A stretch of 64,000 nt of DNA, from positions 372,001-436,000 of the forward strand of contig NW_027490176.1 in assembly GCF_050948175.1 (NCBI RefSeq). Reading direction: 5' to 3'. Under the pieces are notes generated by a model. It was not told the DNA's origin. It searched no databases and was given only the letters and a program-made list of their open reading frames with translations. Shown one piece after another: positions 36,801 through 51,990 of this stretch. This DNA is from Xylocopa sonorina (Eukaryota > Arthropoda > Insecta > Hymenoptera > Apidae). The first letter of the stretch is position 1, and every line of letters starts with the position of its first letter. The position numbers and the translations under genes were made by a program.

Positions 36801-38560
36801 CATTAGAACTCTATTGCTACGATACGTAGACATCTGCAAACTCTATTTCCTAGCATGGACATGTCGCACTTACATTCTACTGAAGTCAATACGAGGTATA
36901 CATAGCACTACACAATAAGTATTATATCTTATTACGAAACATAGAAATGAAATACGACATCTCGTTTTAAGAAGCATTAGAACCCTATTGATACGATACG
37001 TAGACATCTGCAAACGCTATTTCCTAGCATGGAAGTGTCATATTTACATTCTTTTGAAGTGAATACGAGGTATACATGACACTTCGCAATGAATATTATA
37101 TCCTATCATGAAACATAGGAATGAGGTGCTATATCGCGCCTTGAGAAGCATTAGAACTCTATTGCTACGATACGTAGACATCTGCAATCGCTATTTCCTA
37201 GCATGTAAGTGTCGCATTTACATTCTTTAGAAGTGAGTACGAAGTATACGTGACACTTCGCAATGAATATTATATCTTATCATGAAACATAGAAATGAGA
37301 TGCGGTATCCCGTTTTAAGAAGCTTTAGATCTCTATTGCTTCGATACGTAGACATCTGCAAACGCTATTTCCTAGCAAGGAACTATCGCATTCACATTCA
37401 TTTGAAGTGAATACGAGGTATACATAACACTCCACAATGAATATTATATCTTATCATGAAACATAGAAATGAGATGCGATATGGCTATTTAAGAAGCATT
37501 AGAATTCTATTGCTTCGATACGTAGACATCTGCGAACGCTACTTCCTAGCAAGGAAGTGTCGCATTTTCATTCTTTTGAAAGGAATATGAGGTATGCATG
37601 GCACTTCGCAATGAATATTATATCTTATCAGGAAATGTAGATATGTGATGCGATTTGACGATTTAAGAAGCATTAGAACTCCATTGCTTCGATACGTAGA
37701 CATCTGCAAACCCCATTTCCTCGCAAGGAAATGACGCATTTACATTCATTTGAAGTATAGACAAGATATACATAACACTGCACAATGTATATTATATCTT
37801 ATCATGAAACATAGAAATGAGATGCGATATGGCGATTTAAGAAGCTTTAGAACTCTATTGCTTCGATACGTAGATATCTGCAAACACTATTTCCTAGCAA
37901 GGATCTGTCGCAATCACAACTATTTGAAGTGTATACGAGGTATACATGACACTTCGCAGTGAATATTATATATTGTCATGAAACATAGATATGAGATGCG
38001 ATATTGCGAATTAGCAAGCTTTAGAAATATATTGCTTCGATACGGAAACATCTGCAAACGCTATTTCCTAGCAAGGAAGTGTCGCATTTACATTCTTCTG
38101 AAGTGAATACGAGGTATACATAACACTCCACAATGAATATTATATATAATCATGAAACATGGTAATGTGTAGCGATATCGCGTTTTGAGAAGCATCAGAA
38201 ATCTAATGGTACGATACGTAGACATCTGCAAACCCTATTTCCTGGCAACGAAGTGTCGCGTTTACATTCTTTTGAAGTGAATACGAGGTTTACATAACAC
38301 TCCACAATGAATATCATATCTTACCATGAAAAATAGATATGAGATGCGATATGACGATTTAGGAAGCATTAGAATTCTATTGCTTCGATACGTGGACATC
38401 TGCAAACGCTATTTCCTAGCATGGAAGTGACGCATTTACATTCCATTGAAGTGAATACGTGGTATGCATGAAACTTCGCAATCGATATTATATCTTATTA
38501 TGAAACATAGAAATGAGATGCGACATCTCGTTCTAAGATGTATTAGAACTCTATTCTTTC
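33863..38560 (-). repeat. Higher-order block 1: 27 monomers, 4,698 bp
   Basis: It spans from one GATACGTGGTCATCTGG to the next, exactly 27 x 174 bp, so it has no net indel. By eye it differs from block 2 at only a handful of sites, for example A at 34,057 in AAAAGC. It shares private changes with block 2 that block 0 lacks, such as TTCGCAGTGAA at about 37,956. Confidence 0.93.
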
Positions 38561-41500
38561 GATACGTGGTCATCTGGAAACGCTATTTCCTAGCGCGGAA
38601 GTGTGGCATTTACATTCTTTTGAAGTGAGTACGAGGTACACATGACACTTCGCAATGAATATTATATCTGATCATGAAACATAGAAGTGAGATGCGATAT
38701 CGCGTTCTAAGAAGCATTAGAACTCTATTGCTACAATACGTAGACATCTGCAAACGCTACTTCCTAGTATGGAAGTGTCGCACTTACATTCCACTGAAGT
38801 GAATACGAGGTATACATAACATTACACAATGAATATTATATCTTATTACGAAACATAGAAATGAAATACGACATCTCATTTTAAGAAGCATTAGTACCCT
38901 ATTGCTGTGATACGTAGACATCTGCAAACAATATTTCCTAGCAAGGAAGTGTCGCATTTACATTCTTGTGTAGTGAAATCGAGGTATACATGACACTTCG
39001 CATTGAATATTATATCTTGTCATGAAACATAGAAGTGAGATGCGATATCGCGTTTTAAGAAGCATTAGAAGTCTATTGCTACGATACGTAGACATCTGCA
39101 AACGCTATTTCCTAGCATGGAAGGGTCGCATTTACATTCTTTTGAAGTGAGTACGAGGTATACATAACACTCCATAATGAATATTATATCTTATCATGAA
39201 ACATAGAAGTGAGATGCGATATGGCGTTCTAAGAAGCATTAGAACTCTATTGCTACGGTACGTAGACATCTGCAAACGCTATTTCCTAGGGCGGAAGTGT
39301 CGTATTTACATTCTTTTGAAGTGAATATGAGGTGTACATGACACTCCATAATGAATATTATATCTTTTCATGAAACATAGAAGTGAGATGCGATACTGCG
39401 TTTTAAGAAGCATCAGAACTCTATTGCCACGATACGTAGACATCTGCAAATGTTATTTCCTAGCATGGAAGTGTCGCATTTACATTCTTTTGAAGTGAAT
39501 ACGAGATATACATGACACTTCGCAATGAATATTATATCTTATCATGAAACATAGGAATGAGGTGCTATATCGCGTTTTGAGAATCATTATAACTCTATTG
39601 CTACAATACGTAGACATCTGCAAACGCTATTTCCTAGTATGGAAGTGTCGCACTTACATTCCACTGAAGTGAATACGAGGTATACATAACATTACACAAT
39701 GAATATTATATCTTATTACGAAACATAGAAATAAAATACGAAATCTCATTTTAAGAAGCATTAGTACCCTATTGCTGTGATACGTAGACATCTGCAAATG
39801 TTATTTCCTAGCATGGAAGTGTCGCATTTACATTCTTTTGAAGTCAATACGAGATATACATGACACTTCGCAATGAATATTATGTCTGATCATGAAACAT
39901 AGAAGTGAGATGGGATATCGCGTTCTAAGAAGCATTAGAACTCTATTGCTACGATACCTAGACATCTGCAAACGCTATGTCCTAGCATGGAAGTGCAGCA
40001 TTTACATTCTTTTGAAGTTAATACGAGGTATACATAACACTTCACAATGAATATTATGTCTTATCTCGAAACATAGAAGTGAAATGCGATATCGCTGTTT
40101 AAGAAGCACTAGAACTCTATGGCTACGATGCGTAGACATCTGCAAATGTTATTTCCTAGCAAGGAAGTGTAGCATTTACATTCTTTTCAAGTGAATACGA
40201 GGTATACATGACACTTCGCAATGAATATTATATCTTATCATGAAACATAGAAGTGAGATGCGATATCGCGCTTTAAGAAGCATTAGAACTCTATTGCTAC
40301 GATACGTAGACATCTGCAAACGCTATTTCCTAGTATGGAAGTGTCGCGCTTACATTCCACTGAAGTGAATACGAGGTATACATAACATTACACAATGAAT
40401 ATTATATCTTATTACGAAACATAGAAATGAAATAGGACATCTCGTTTTAAGAAGCATTAGTACCCTATTGCTGCGATACGTAGATATCTGCAAACAATAT
40501 TTCCTAGCAAGGAAGTGTCGCATTTACATTCTTGTGTAGTGAAATCGAGGTATACATAACATTACACAATGAATATTATACCATATTACGAAACATAGAA
40601 ATGGAATGCGGAATCTCGTTTTAAGAAGCATTAGAACTCTATTGCTACGATACGTAGACATCTGCAAACGCTGTTTCCTAGCATGGAAGTGTCGCATTTA
40701 CATTCTTTTGAAGTGAGAACGAGGTATACATAACACTCCATAATGAATATTATATCTTATCATGAAACATAGAAGTGAGATGCGATAACGCGTTTTAAGA
40801 AGCATTAGAACTCTATTGCTACGATACGTAGACATCTGCAAACGCTGTATCCTAGCATGGAAGTGTCGCATTTACATTCTTTTGAAGTAAATACGAGGTA
40901 TACATAACACTCTACCATGAATATTATATCTTATCACGAAACAGAGAAGTGAGATGCGATATCGCTATTTAAGAAGCATTAGAACTCTATTGCTACGATA
41001 CGTAGACATCTGCAAACGCTATTTCCTAGCATGGATGTGTCGCACTTACATTCTTTTGAAGTGAATACGAGGTATACATGACACTTCGCAATAAATATTA
41101 TATCTTATCACGGAACATAGAAATGAAATGAGGCATCTCGTTTTAAGAATCATTAAAACTCTATTGCTACGATACGTAGACATCTGCAAACGCTATTTCC
41201 TAGCATGGAAGTGTCATATTTACATTCTTTTGAAGTGAATACGAGGTATACATGACACTCCACAATGAATATTTTATCTTATCATGAAACATAGAAGTGG
41301 GATGCGATATCGCGTTTTAAGAAGCATTAGAACTCTATTGCTACGATACGTAGACATCTGCAAACGCAATTTCCTAGCATGGAAGTGTCGCATTTACATT
41401 CTTTTGAAGTGAATACGAAATATACATGACACTTCGCAATGAATATTATATCTTATCATGAAACATAGGAATGAGGTGCTATATCGCGTTTTGAGAAGCA

Positions 41501-43258
41501 TTAGAACTCTATTGCTACGATACGTAGACATCTGCAAACTCTATTTCCTAGCATGGACATGTCGCACTTACATTCTACTGAAGTCAATACGAGGTATACA
41601 TAGCACTACACAATAAGTATTATATCTTATTACGAAACATAGAAATGAAATACGACATCTCGTTTTAAGAAGCATTAGAACCCTATTGATACGATACGTA
41701 GACATCTGCAAACGCTATTTCCTAGCATGGAAGTGTCATATTTACATTCTTTTGAAGTGAATACGAGGTATACATGACACTTCGCAATGAATATTATATC
41801 CTATCATGAAACATAGGAATGAGGTGCTATATCGCGCCTTGAGAAGCATTAGAACTCTATTGCTACGATACGTAGACATCTGCAATCGCTATTTCCTAGC
41901 ATGTAAGTGTCGCATTTACATTCTTTAGAAGTGAGTACGAAGTATACGTGACACTTCGCAATGAATATTATATCTTATCATGAAACATAGAAATGAGATG
42001 CGGTATCCCGTTTTAAGAAGCTTTAGATCTCTATTGCTTCGATACGTAGACATCTGCAAACGCTATTTCCTAGCAAGGAACTATCGCATTCACATTCATT
42101 TGAAGTGAATACGAGGTATACATAACACTCCACAATGAATATTATATCTTATCATGAAACATAGAAATGAGATGCGATATGGCTATTTAAGAAGCATTAG
42201 AATTCTATTGCTTCGATACGTAGACATCTGCGAACGCTACTTCCTAGCAAGGAAGTGTCGCATTTTCATTCTTTTGAAAGGAATATGAGGTATGCATGGC
42301 ACTTCGCAATGAATATTATATCTTATCAGGAAATGTAGATATGTGATGCGATTTGACGATTTAAGAAGCATTAGAACTCCATTGCTTCGATACGTAGACA
42401 TCTGCAAACCCCATTTCCTCGCAAGGAAATGACGCATTTACATTCATTTGAAGTATAGACAAGATATACATAACACTGCACAATGTATATTATATCTTAT
42501 CATGAAACATAGAAATGAGATGCGATATGGCGATTTAAGAAGCTTTAGAACTCTATTGCTTCGATACGTAGATATCTGCAAACACTATTTCCTAGCAAGG
42601 ATCTGTCGCAATCACAACTATTTGAAGTGTATACGAGGTATACATGACACTTCGCAGTGAATATTATATATTGTCATGAAACATAGATATGAGATGCGAT
42701 ATTGCGAATTAGCAAGCTTTAGAAATATATTGCTTCGATACGGAAACATCTGCAAACGCTATTTCCTAGCAAGGAAGTGTCGCATTTACATTCTTCTGAA
42801 GTGAATACGAGGTATACATAACACTCCACAATGAATATTATATATAATCATGAAACATGGTAATGTGTAGCGATATCGCGTTTTGAGAAGCATCAGAAAT
42901 CTAATGGTACGATACGTAGACATCTGCAAACCCTATTTCCTGGCAACGAAGTGTCGCGTTTACATTCTTTTGAAGTGAATACGAGGTTTACATAACACTC
43001 CACAATGAATATCATATCTTACCATGAAAAATAGATATGAGATGCGATATGACGATTTAGGAAGCATTAGAATTCTATTGCTTCGATACGTGGACATCTG
43101 CAAACGCTATTTCCTAGCATGGAAGTGACGCATTTACATTCCATTGAAGTGAATACGTGGTATGCATGAAACTTCGCAATCGATATTATATCTTATTATG
43201 AAACATAGAAATGAGATGCGACATCTCGTTCTAAGATGTATTAGAACTCTATTCTTTC
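38561..43258 (-). repeat. Higher-order block 2: 27 monomers, 4,698 bp
   Basis: It is tandem to block 1, has the same length to the base and is nearly identical. One private change is C at 38,760 in GCTACTTCC. Three independent landmarks (GATACGTGGTC, GTCGTATTTAC before GAATATGAGG, and a repeated 70-codon shadow frame) all give a 4,698-bp shift from block 1, so the unit is firmly placed. Confidence 0.93.
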
Positions 43259-46200
43259 GATACGTGGTCATCTGGAAACGCTATTTCCTAGCGCGGAAGT
43301 GTGGCATTTACATTCTTTTGAAGTGAGTACGAGGTACACATGACACTTCGCAATGAATATTATATCTGATCATGAAACATAGAAGTGAGATGCGATATCG
43401 CGTTCTAAGAAGCATTAGAACTCTATTGCTACAATACGTAGACATCTGCAAACGCTATTTCCTAGTATGGAAGTGTCGCACTTACATTCCACTGAAGTGA
43501 ATACGAGGTATACATAACATTACACAATGAATATTATATCTTATTACGAAACATAGAAATGAAATACGACATCTCATTTTAAGAAGCATTAGTACCCTAT
43601 TGCTGTGATACGTAGACATCTGCAAACAATATTTCCTAGCAAGGAAGTGTCGCATTTACATTCTTGTGTAGTGAAATCGAGGTATACATGACACTTCGCA
43701 TTGAATATTATATCTTGTCATGAAACATAGAAGTGAGATGCGATATCGCGTTTTAAGAAGCATTAGAAGTCTATTGCTACGATACGTAGACATCTGCAAA
43801 CGCTATTTCCTAGCATGGAAGGGTCGCATTTACATTCTTTTGAAGTGAGTACGAGGTATACATAACACTCCATAATGAATATTATATCTTATCATGAAAC
43901 ATAGAAGTGAGATGCGATATGGCGTTCTAAGAAGCATTAGAACTCTATTGCTACGGTACGTAGACATCTGCAAACGCTATTTCCTAGCGCGGAAGTGTCG
44001 TATTTACATTCTTTTGAAGTGAATATGAGGTGTACATGACACTCCATAATGAATATTATATCTTTTCATGAAACATAGAAGTGAGATGCGATACTCCGTT
44101 TTAAGAAGCATCAGAACTCTATTGCCACGATACGTAGACATCTGCAAATGTTATTTCCTAGCATGGAAGTGTCGCATTTACATTCTTTTGAAGTGAATAC
44201 GAGATATACATGACACTTCGCAATGAATATTATATCTTATCATGAAACATAGGAATGAGGTGCTATATCGCGTTTTGAGAATCATTAGAACTCTATTGCT
44301 ACAATACGTAGACATCTGCAAATGCTATTTCCTAGTATGGAAGTGTCGCACTTACATTCCACTGAAGTGAATACGAGGTATACATAACATTACACAATGA
44401 ATATTATATCTTATTACGAAACATAGAAATAAAATACGCAATCTCATTTTAAGAAGCATTAGTACCCTATTGCTGTGATACGTAGACATCTGCAAATGTT
44501 ATTTCCTAGCATGGAAGTGTCGCATTTACATTCTTTTGAAGTCAATACGAGATATACATGACACTTCGCAATGAATATTATGTCTGATCATGAAACATAG
44601 AAGTGAGATGGGATATCGCGTTCTAAGAAGCATTAGAACTCTATTGCTACGATACGTAGACATCTGCAAACGCTATGTCCTAGCATGGAAGTGCAGCATT
44701 TACATTCTTTTGAAGTTAATACGAGGTATACATAACACTTCACAATGAATATTATGTCTTATCTCGAAACATAGAAGTGAAATGCGATATCGCTGTTTAA
44801 GAAGCACTAGAACTCTATGGCTACGATGCGTAGACATCTGCAAATGTTATTTCCTAGCAAGGAAGTGTAGCATTTACATTCTTTTCAAGTGAATACGAGG
44901 TATACATGACACTTCGCAATGAATATTATATCTTATCATGAAACATAGAAGTGAGATGCGATATCGCGCTTTAAGAAGCATTAGAACTCTATTGCTACGA
45001 TACCTAGACATCTGCAAACGCTATATCCTAGCATGAAAGTGTCTTATTTACATTCTATTGAAGTGAATACGAGGTACACATGACACTTCGCAATGAATAT
45101 TATATCTTATCATGAAACATAGAAGTGAGATGCGATATCGCGTTCTAAGAAGCATTAGAACTCTATTGCTGCGATACGTAGACATCTGCAAACGTTATTT
45201 CCTAGCATGGAAGTGTCGCATTTACATTCTTTTGAAGTGAATACGAGATATACATGACACTTCGCAATGGATATTATATCTTATCATGAAACATAGGAAT
45301 GAGGTGCTATATCGCGTTTTGAGAAGCATTAGAACTCTATTGCTACAATACGTAGACATCTGCAAACGCTATTTCCTAGTATGGAAGTGTCGCACTTACA
45401 TTCCACTGAAGTGAATACGAGGTATACATAACATTACACAATGAATATTATATCTTATTACGAAACATAGAAATGAAATACGACATCTCATTTTAAGAAG
45501 CATTAGTACCCTATTGCTGTGATACGTAGACATCTGCAAACAATATTTCCTAGCAAGGAAGTGTCGCATTTACATTCTTGTGTAGTGAAATCGAGGTATA
45601 CATGACACTTCGCAATGAATATTATATCTTATCACGAAACATAGAAGTGAGATGCGATATCGCGTTCCAAGAAGCATTAGAACTCTATTGCTGCGATACG
45701 TAGACATCTGCAAACGTTATTTCCTAGCATGGAAGTGTCGCATTTACATTCTTTTGAAGTGAATACGAGATATACATGACACTTCGCAATGAATATTATA
45801 TCTTATCGTGAAACATAGAAGTGAGATGCGATATCGCGTTCTAAGAAGCATTAGAACTCTATTGCTACAATACGTAGACATCTGCAAACGCTATTTCCTA
45901 GCATGGAAGTGTCGCACTTACATTCCACTGAAGTGAATACGAGGTATACATAACATTACACAATGAATGTTATATCTTATTACGAAACATAGAAATGAAA
46001 TACGACATCTCGTTTTAAGAAGCATTAGTACCCTATTGCTGTGATACGTAGACATCTGCAAACAATATTCCCTAGCAAGGAAGTGTCGCATTTACATTCT
46101 TGTGTAGTGAAATCGAGGTATACATGACACTTCGCATTGAATATTATATCTTATCATGAATCATAGAAGTGAGATGCGATATCGCGTTTTAAGAAGCATT

Positions 46201-49200
46201 AGAACTCTATTGCTACGATACGTAGACATCTGCAAACGCTATTTCCTAACATGGAAGGTTCGCATTTACATTTTTTTGAAGTGAGTTCGAGGTATACATA
46301 ACACTCCATAATGAATATTATATCTTATCATGAAACATAGAAGTGAGGTGCGATATCGCGTTCTAAGAAGCATTAGAACTCTATTGCTACGATACGTAGA
46401 CATCTGCAAACGCTATTTCCTAGCATGGAAGTGTCGCATTTACATTCTTTTGATGTGAATACGAGCTATACATGACACTTCGCAATGAATATTATATCTT
46501 ATCATGAAACATAGAAGTGAGATGCGACATCTCGTTTTAAGAAGCATTAGAATTCTATTGCTACGATACCTAGACATCTGCAAACGCTATTTCCTAGCAT
46601 GAAAGTGTCTTATTTACATTCTTTTGAAGTGAATACGAGGTACACATGACACTTCGGAATGAATATTATATCTTATCATGAAACATAGGAATGAGGTGCT
46701 ATATCGCGTTCTGAGAAGCATTAGAACTCTATTGCTACAATACGTAGACATCTGCAAACGCTATTTCCTAGTATGGAAGTGTCGCACTTACATTCCACTG
46801 AAGTGAATACGAGGTATACATAACATTACACAATGATTATTATATCTTATTACGAAACATAGAAATGAAATACGACATCTCAATTTAAGAAGCATTAGTA
46901 CCCTCTTGCTGTGATACGTAGACATCTGCAAACAATATTTCCTAGCAAGGAAGTGTCGCATTTACATTCTTGTGTAGTGAAATCGAGGTATACATGACAC
47001 TTCGTATTGAATATTATACCTTGTCATGAAACATAGAAGTGAGATGCGATATCGCGTTTTAAGAAGCATTAGAAGTCTATTGCTACGATACGTAGACATC
47101 TGCAAACGCTATTTCCTAGCATGGAAGGGTCGCATTTACATTCTTTTGAAGTGAGTACGAGGTATACATAACACTCCATAATGAATATTATATCTTATCA
47201 TGAAACATAGAAGTGAGATGCGATATGGCGTTCTAAGAAGCATTAGAACTCTATTGCTACGGTACGTAGACATCTGCAAACGCTATTTCCTAGCATGAAA
47301 GTGTCTTATTTACATTCTTTTGAAGTGAATACGAGGTACACATGACACTTCGGAATGAATATTATATCTTATCATGAAACACAGGAATGAGGTGCTATAT
47401 CGCGTTCTGAGAAGCATTAGAACTCTATTGCTACAATACGTGACATCTGCAAACGCTATTTCCTAGTATGGAAGTGTCGCACTTACATTCCACTGAAGTG
47501 AATACGAGGTATACATAACATTACACAATGAATATTATATCTTATTACGAAACATAGAAATGAAATACGACATCTCATTTTAAGAAGCATTAGTACCCTC
47601 TTGCTGTGATACGTAGACATCTGCAAACAATATTTCCTAGCAAGGAAGTGTCGCATTTACATTCTTGTGTAGTGAAATCGAGGTATACATGACACTTCGT
47701 ATTGAATATTATATCTTGTCATGAAACATAGAAGTGAGATGCGATATCGCGTTTTAAGAAGCATTAGAAGTCTATTGCTACGATACGTAGACATCTGCAA
47801 ACGCTATTTCCTAGCATGGAAGGGTCGCATTTACATTCTTTTGAAGTGAGTACGAGGTATACATAACACTCCATAATGAATATTATATCTTATCATGAAA
47901 CATAGAAGTGAGATGCGATATGGCGTTCTAAGAAGCATTAGAACTCTATTGCTACGGTACGTAGACATCTGCAAACGCTATTTCCTAGCGCGGAAGTGTC
48001 GTATTTACATTCTTTTGAAGTGAATATGAGGTATACATGACACTCCATAATGAATATTATATCTTTTCATGAAACATAGAAGTGAGATGCGATATTGCGT
48101 TTTAAGAAGCATCAGAACTCTATTGCCACGATACGTAGACATCTGCAAATGTTATTTCCTAGCATGGAAGTGTCGCATTTACATTCTTTTGAAGTCAATA
48201 CGAGATATACATGACACTTCGCAATGAATATTATATCTTATCATGAAACATAGGAATGAAGTGCTATATCGCGTTTTGAGAAGCGTTAGAACTCTATTGC
48301 TACAATACGTAGACATCTGCAAACGCTATTTCCTAGCATGGAAGTGTCGCACTTACATTCCACTGAAGTGAATACGAGGTATACATAACATTACACAATG
48401 AATATTATATCTTATTACGAAACATAGAAATAAAATACGACATCTCGTTTTAAGAAGCATTGGTACCCTATTGCTGTGATACGTAGACATCTGCAAACAA
48501 TATTTCCTACCAAGGAAGTGTCGCATTTACATTCTTGTGTAGTGAAATCGAGGTATACATGACACTTCGCATAGAATATTATATCTTATCATGAAACATA
48601 GAAGTGAGATGCGATATCGCGTTTTAAGAAGCATTAGAACTCTATTGCTACGATACGTAGACATCTGCAAACGCTATTTCCTAACATGGAAGGGTCGCAT
48701 TTACATTCTTTTGAAGTGAGTACGAGGTATACATAACACTCCATAATGAATATTATATCTTATCATGAAACATAGAAGTGAGATGCGATATCGCGTTCTA
48801 AGAAGCATTAGAACTCTATTGCTACGATACGTAGACATCTGCAAACGCTATTCCCTAGCATGGAAGTGTCGCATTTACATTCTTTTGATGTGAATACGAG
48901 GTATACATGACACTTCGCAATGAATATTATATCTTATCATGAAACATAGATGTGAGATGCGATATCTCGTTTTAAGAAGCATTAGAACTCTATTGCTACG
49001 ATACCTAGGCATCTGCAAACGCTATTTCCTAGCATGAAAGTGTCTTATTTACATTCTTTTGAAGTGAATACGAGGTACACATGACACTTCGCAATGAATA
49101 TTATATCTTATCATGAAACATAGAAGTGAGATGCGATATCGCGTTCTAAGAAGCATTAGAACTCTATTGCTGCGATACGTAGACACCTGCAAACGTTATT

Positions 49201-51990
49201 TCCTAGCATGGAAGTGTCGCATTTACATTCTTGTGTAGTGAAATCGAGGTATACATGACACTTCGCATTGAATATTATATCTTATCATGAAACATAGAAG
49301 TGAGATGCGATATCGCGTTTTAAGAAGCATTAGAACTCTATTGCTACGATACGTAGACATCTGCAAACGCTATTTCCTAACATGGAAGGTTCGCATTTAC
49401 ATTTTTTTGAAGTGAGTTCGAGGTATGCATAACACTCCATAATGAATATTATATCTTATTATGAAACATAGAAGTGAGGTGCGATATCGCGTTCTAAGAA
49501 GCACTAGAACTCTATGGCTACGATGCGTAGACATCTGCAAATGTTATTTCCTAGCAAGGAAGTGTAGCATTTACATTCTTTTCAAGTGAATACGAGGTAT
49601 ACATGACACTTCGCAATGAATATTATATCTTATCATGAAACATAGAAGTGAGATGCGATATCGCGCTTTAAGAAGCATTAGAACTCTATTGCTACGATAC
49701 CTAGACATCTGCAAACGCAATATCCTAGCATGAAAGTGTCTTATTTACATTCTATTGAAGTGAATACGAGGTACACATGACACTTCGCAATGAATATTAT
49801 ATCTTATCATGAAACATAGAAGTGAGATGCGATATCGCGTTCTAAGAAGCATTAGAACTCTATTGCTGCGATACGTAGACATCTGCAAACGCTATTTCCT
49901 AACATGGAAGTGTCGCATTTACATTCTTTTGAAGTAAATACGAGGTATACATAACACTCTACCATGAATATTATATCTTATCACGAAACAGAGAAGTGAG
50001 ATGCGATATCGCGGTTTAAGAAGCATTAGAACTCTATTGCTACGATACGTAGACATCTGCAAACGCTATTTCCTAGCATGGAAGTGTCGCACTTACATTC
50101 TTTTGAAGTTAATACGAGGTATACATAACACTCCATAATGAATATTATATCTTCTCATGAAACATAGCAGTGGGATGCGATATCGCGTTTTAAGAAGCAT
50201 TAGAACTCTATTGCTACGATACGTAGACATCTGCAAACGCAATTTCCTAGCATGGAAGTGTCGCATTTACATTCTTTTGAAGTGAATACGAAATATACAT
50301 GACACTTCGCAATGAATATTATATCTTATCATGAAACATAGAAATGAGGTGCTATATCGCATTTTGAGAAGCATTAGAACTCTATTGCTACGATACGTAG
50401 ACATCTGCAAACTCTATTTCCTAGCATGGACATGTCGCACTTACATTCTACTGAAGTGAATACGAGGTATACATAACACTACACAATGAGTATTATATCT
50501 TATTACGAAACATAGAAATGAAATACGACATCTCGTTTTAAGAAGCATTAGAACCCTATTGATACGATACGTAGACATCTGCAAACGCTATTTCCTAGCA
50601 TGGAAGTGTCATATTTACATTCTTTTGAAGTGAATACGAGGTATACATGACACTTCGCAATGAATATTATATCCTATCATGAAACATAGGAATGAGGTGC
50701 TATATCGCGCCTTGAGAAGCATTAGAACTCTATTGCTACGATACGTAGACATCTGCAATCGCTATTTCCTAGCATGTAAGTGTCGCATTTACATTCTTTA
50801 GAAGTGAGTACGAAGTATACGTGACACTTCGCAATGAATATTATATCTTATCATGAAACATAGAAATGAGATGCGGTATCCCGTTTTAAGAAGCTTTAGA
50901 TCTCTATTGCTTCGATACGTAGACATCTGCAAACGCTATTTCCTAGCAAGGAACTGTCGCATTCACATTCATTTGAAGTGAATACGAGGTATACATAACA
51001 CTCCACAATGAATATTATATCTTATCATGAAACATAGAAATGAGATGCGATATGGCTATTTAAGAAGCATTAGAATTCTTTTGCTTCGACACGTAGACAT
51101 CTGCGAACGCTACTTCCTAGCAAGGAAGTGTCGCATTTTCATTCTTTTGAAAGGAATACGAGGTATGCATGGCACTTCGCAATGAATATTATATCTTATC
51201 AGGAAACGTAGATATGAGATGCGATTTGACGATTTAAGAAGCATTAGAACTCCATTGCTTCGATACGTAGACATCTGCAAACCCCATTTCCTCGCAAGGA
51301 AATGACGCATTTACATTCATTTGAAGTATAGACAAGATATACATAACACTGCACAATGAATATTATATCTTATCATGAAACATAGAAATGAGATGCGATA
51401 TGGCGATTTAAGAAGCTTTAGAACTCTATTGCTTCGATACGTAGATATCTGCAAACACTATTTCCTAGCAAGGATCTGTCGCAATCACATCTATTTGAAG
51501 TGTATACGAGGTATACATGACACTTCGCAGTGAATATTATATATTGTCATGAAACATAGATATGAGATGCGATATTGCGAATTAGCAAGCTTTAGAAATA
51601 TATTGCTTCGATACGGAAACATCTGCAAACGCTACTTCCTAGCAAGGAAGTGTCGCATTTACATTCTTCTGAAGTGAGTACGAGGTATACATAACACTCC
51701 ACAATGAATATTATATATTACCATGAAACATGGTAATGTGTAGCGATATCGCGTTTTGAGAAGCATTAGAAATCTAATGGTACGATACGTAGACATCTGC
51801 AAACGCCATTTCCTGGCAACGAAGTGTCACGTTTACATTCTTTTGAAGTGAATACGAGGTTTACATAACACTCCACAATGAATATCATATCTTACCATGA
51901 AACATAGATATGAGATGCGATATGACGATTTAGGAAGCATTAGAATTCTATTGCTTCGATACGTGGACATCTGCAAACGATATTTCCTAG
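43259..51990 (-). repeat. Higher-order block 3: rearranged, about 50 monomers
   Basis: It opens like blocks 1 and 2, but the closing segment (the frame at 42,237 and its match at 51,110) lies 8,873 bp on, 51 monomers less 1 bp. The missing base is at about 47,441 (CAATACGTGACATC for CAATACGTAGACATC). Inside it, GCATGAAAGTGTCTTATTTAC plus linked variants recurs at 45,031 and 49,728, a 27-monomer spacing less that same base. The right end loses register at about 51,990. Confidence 0.85.
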
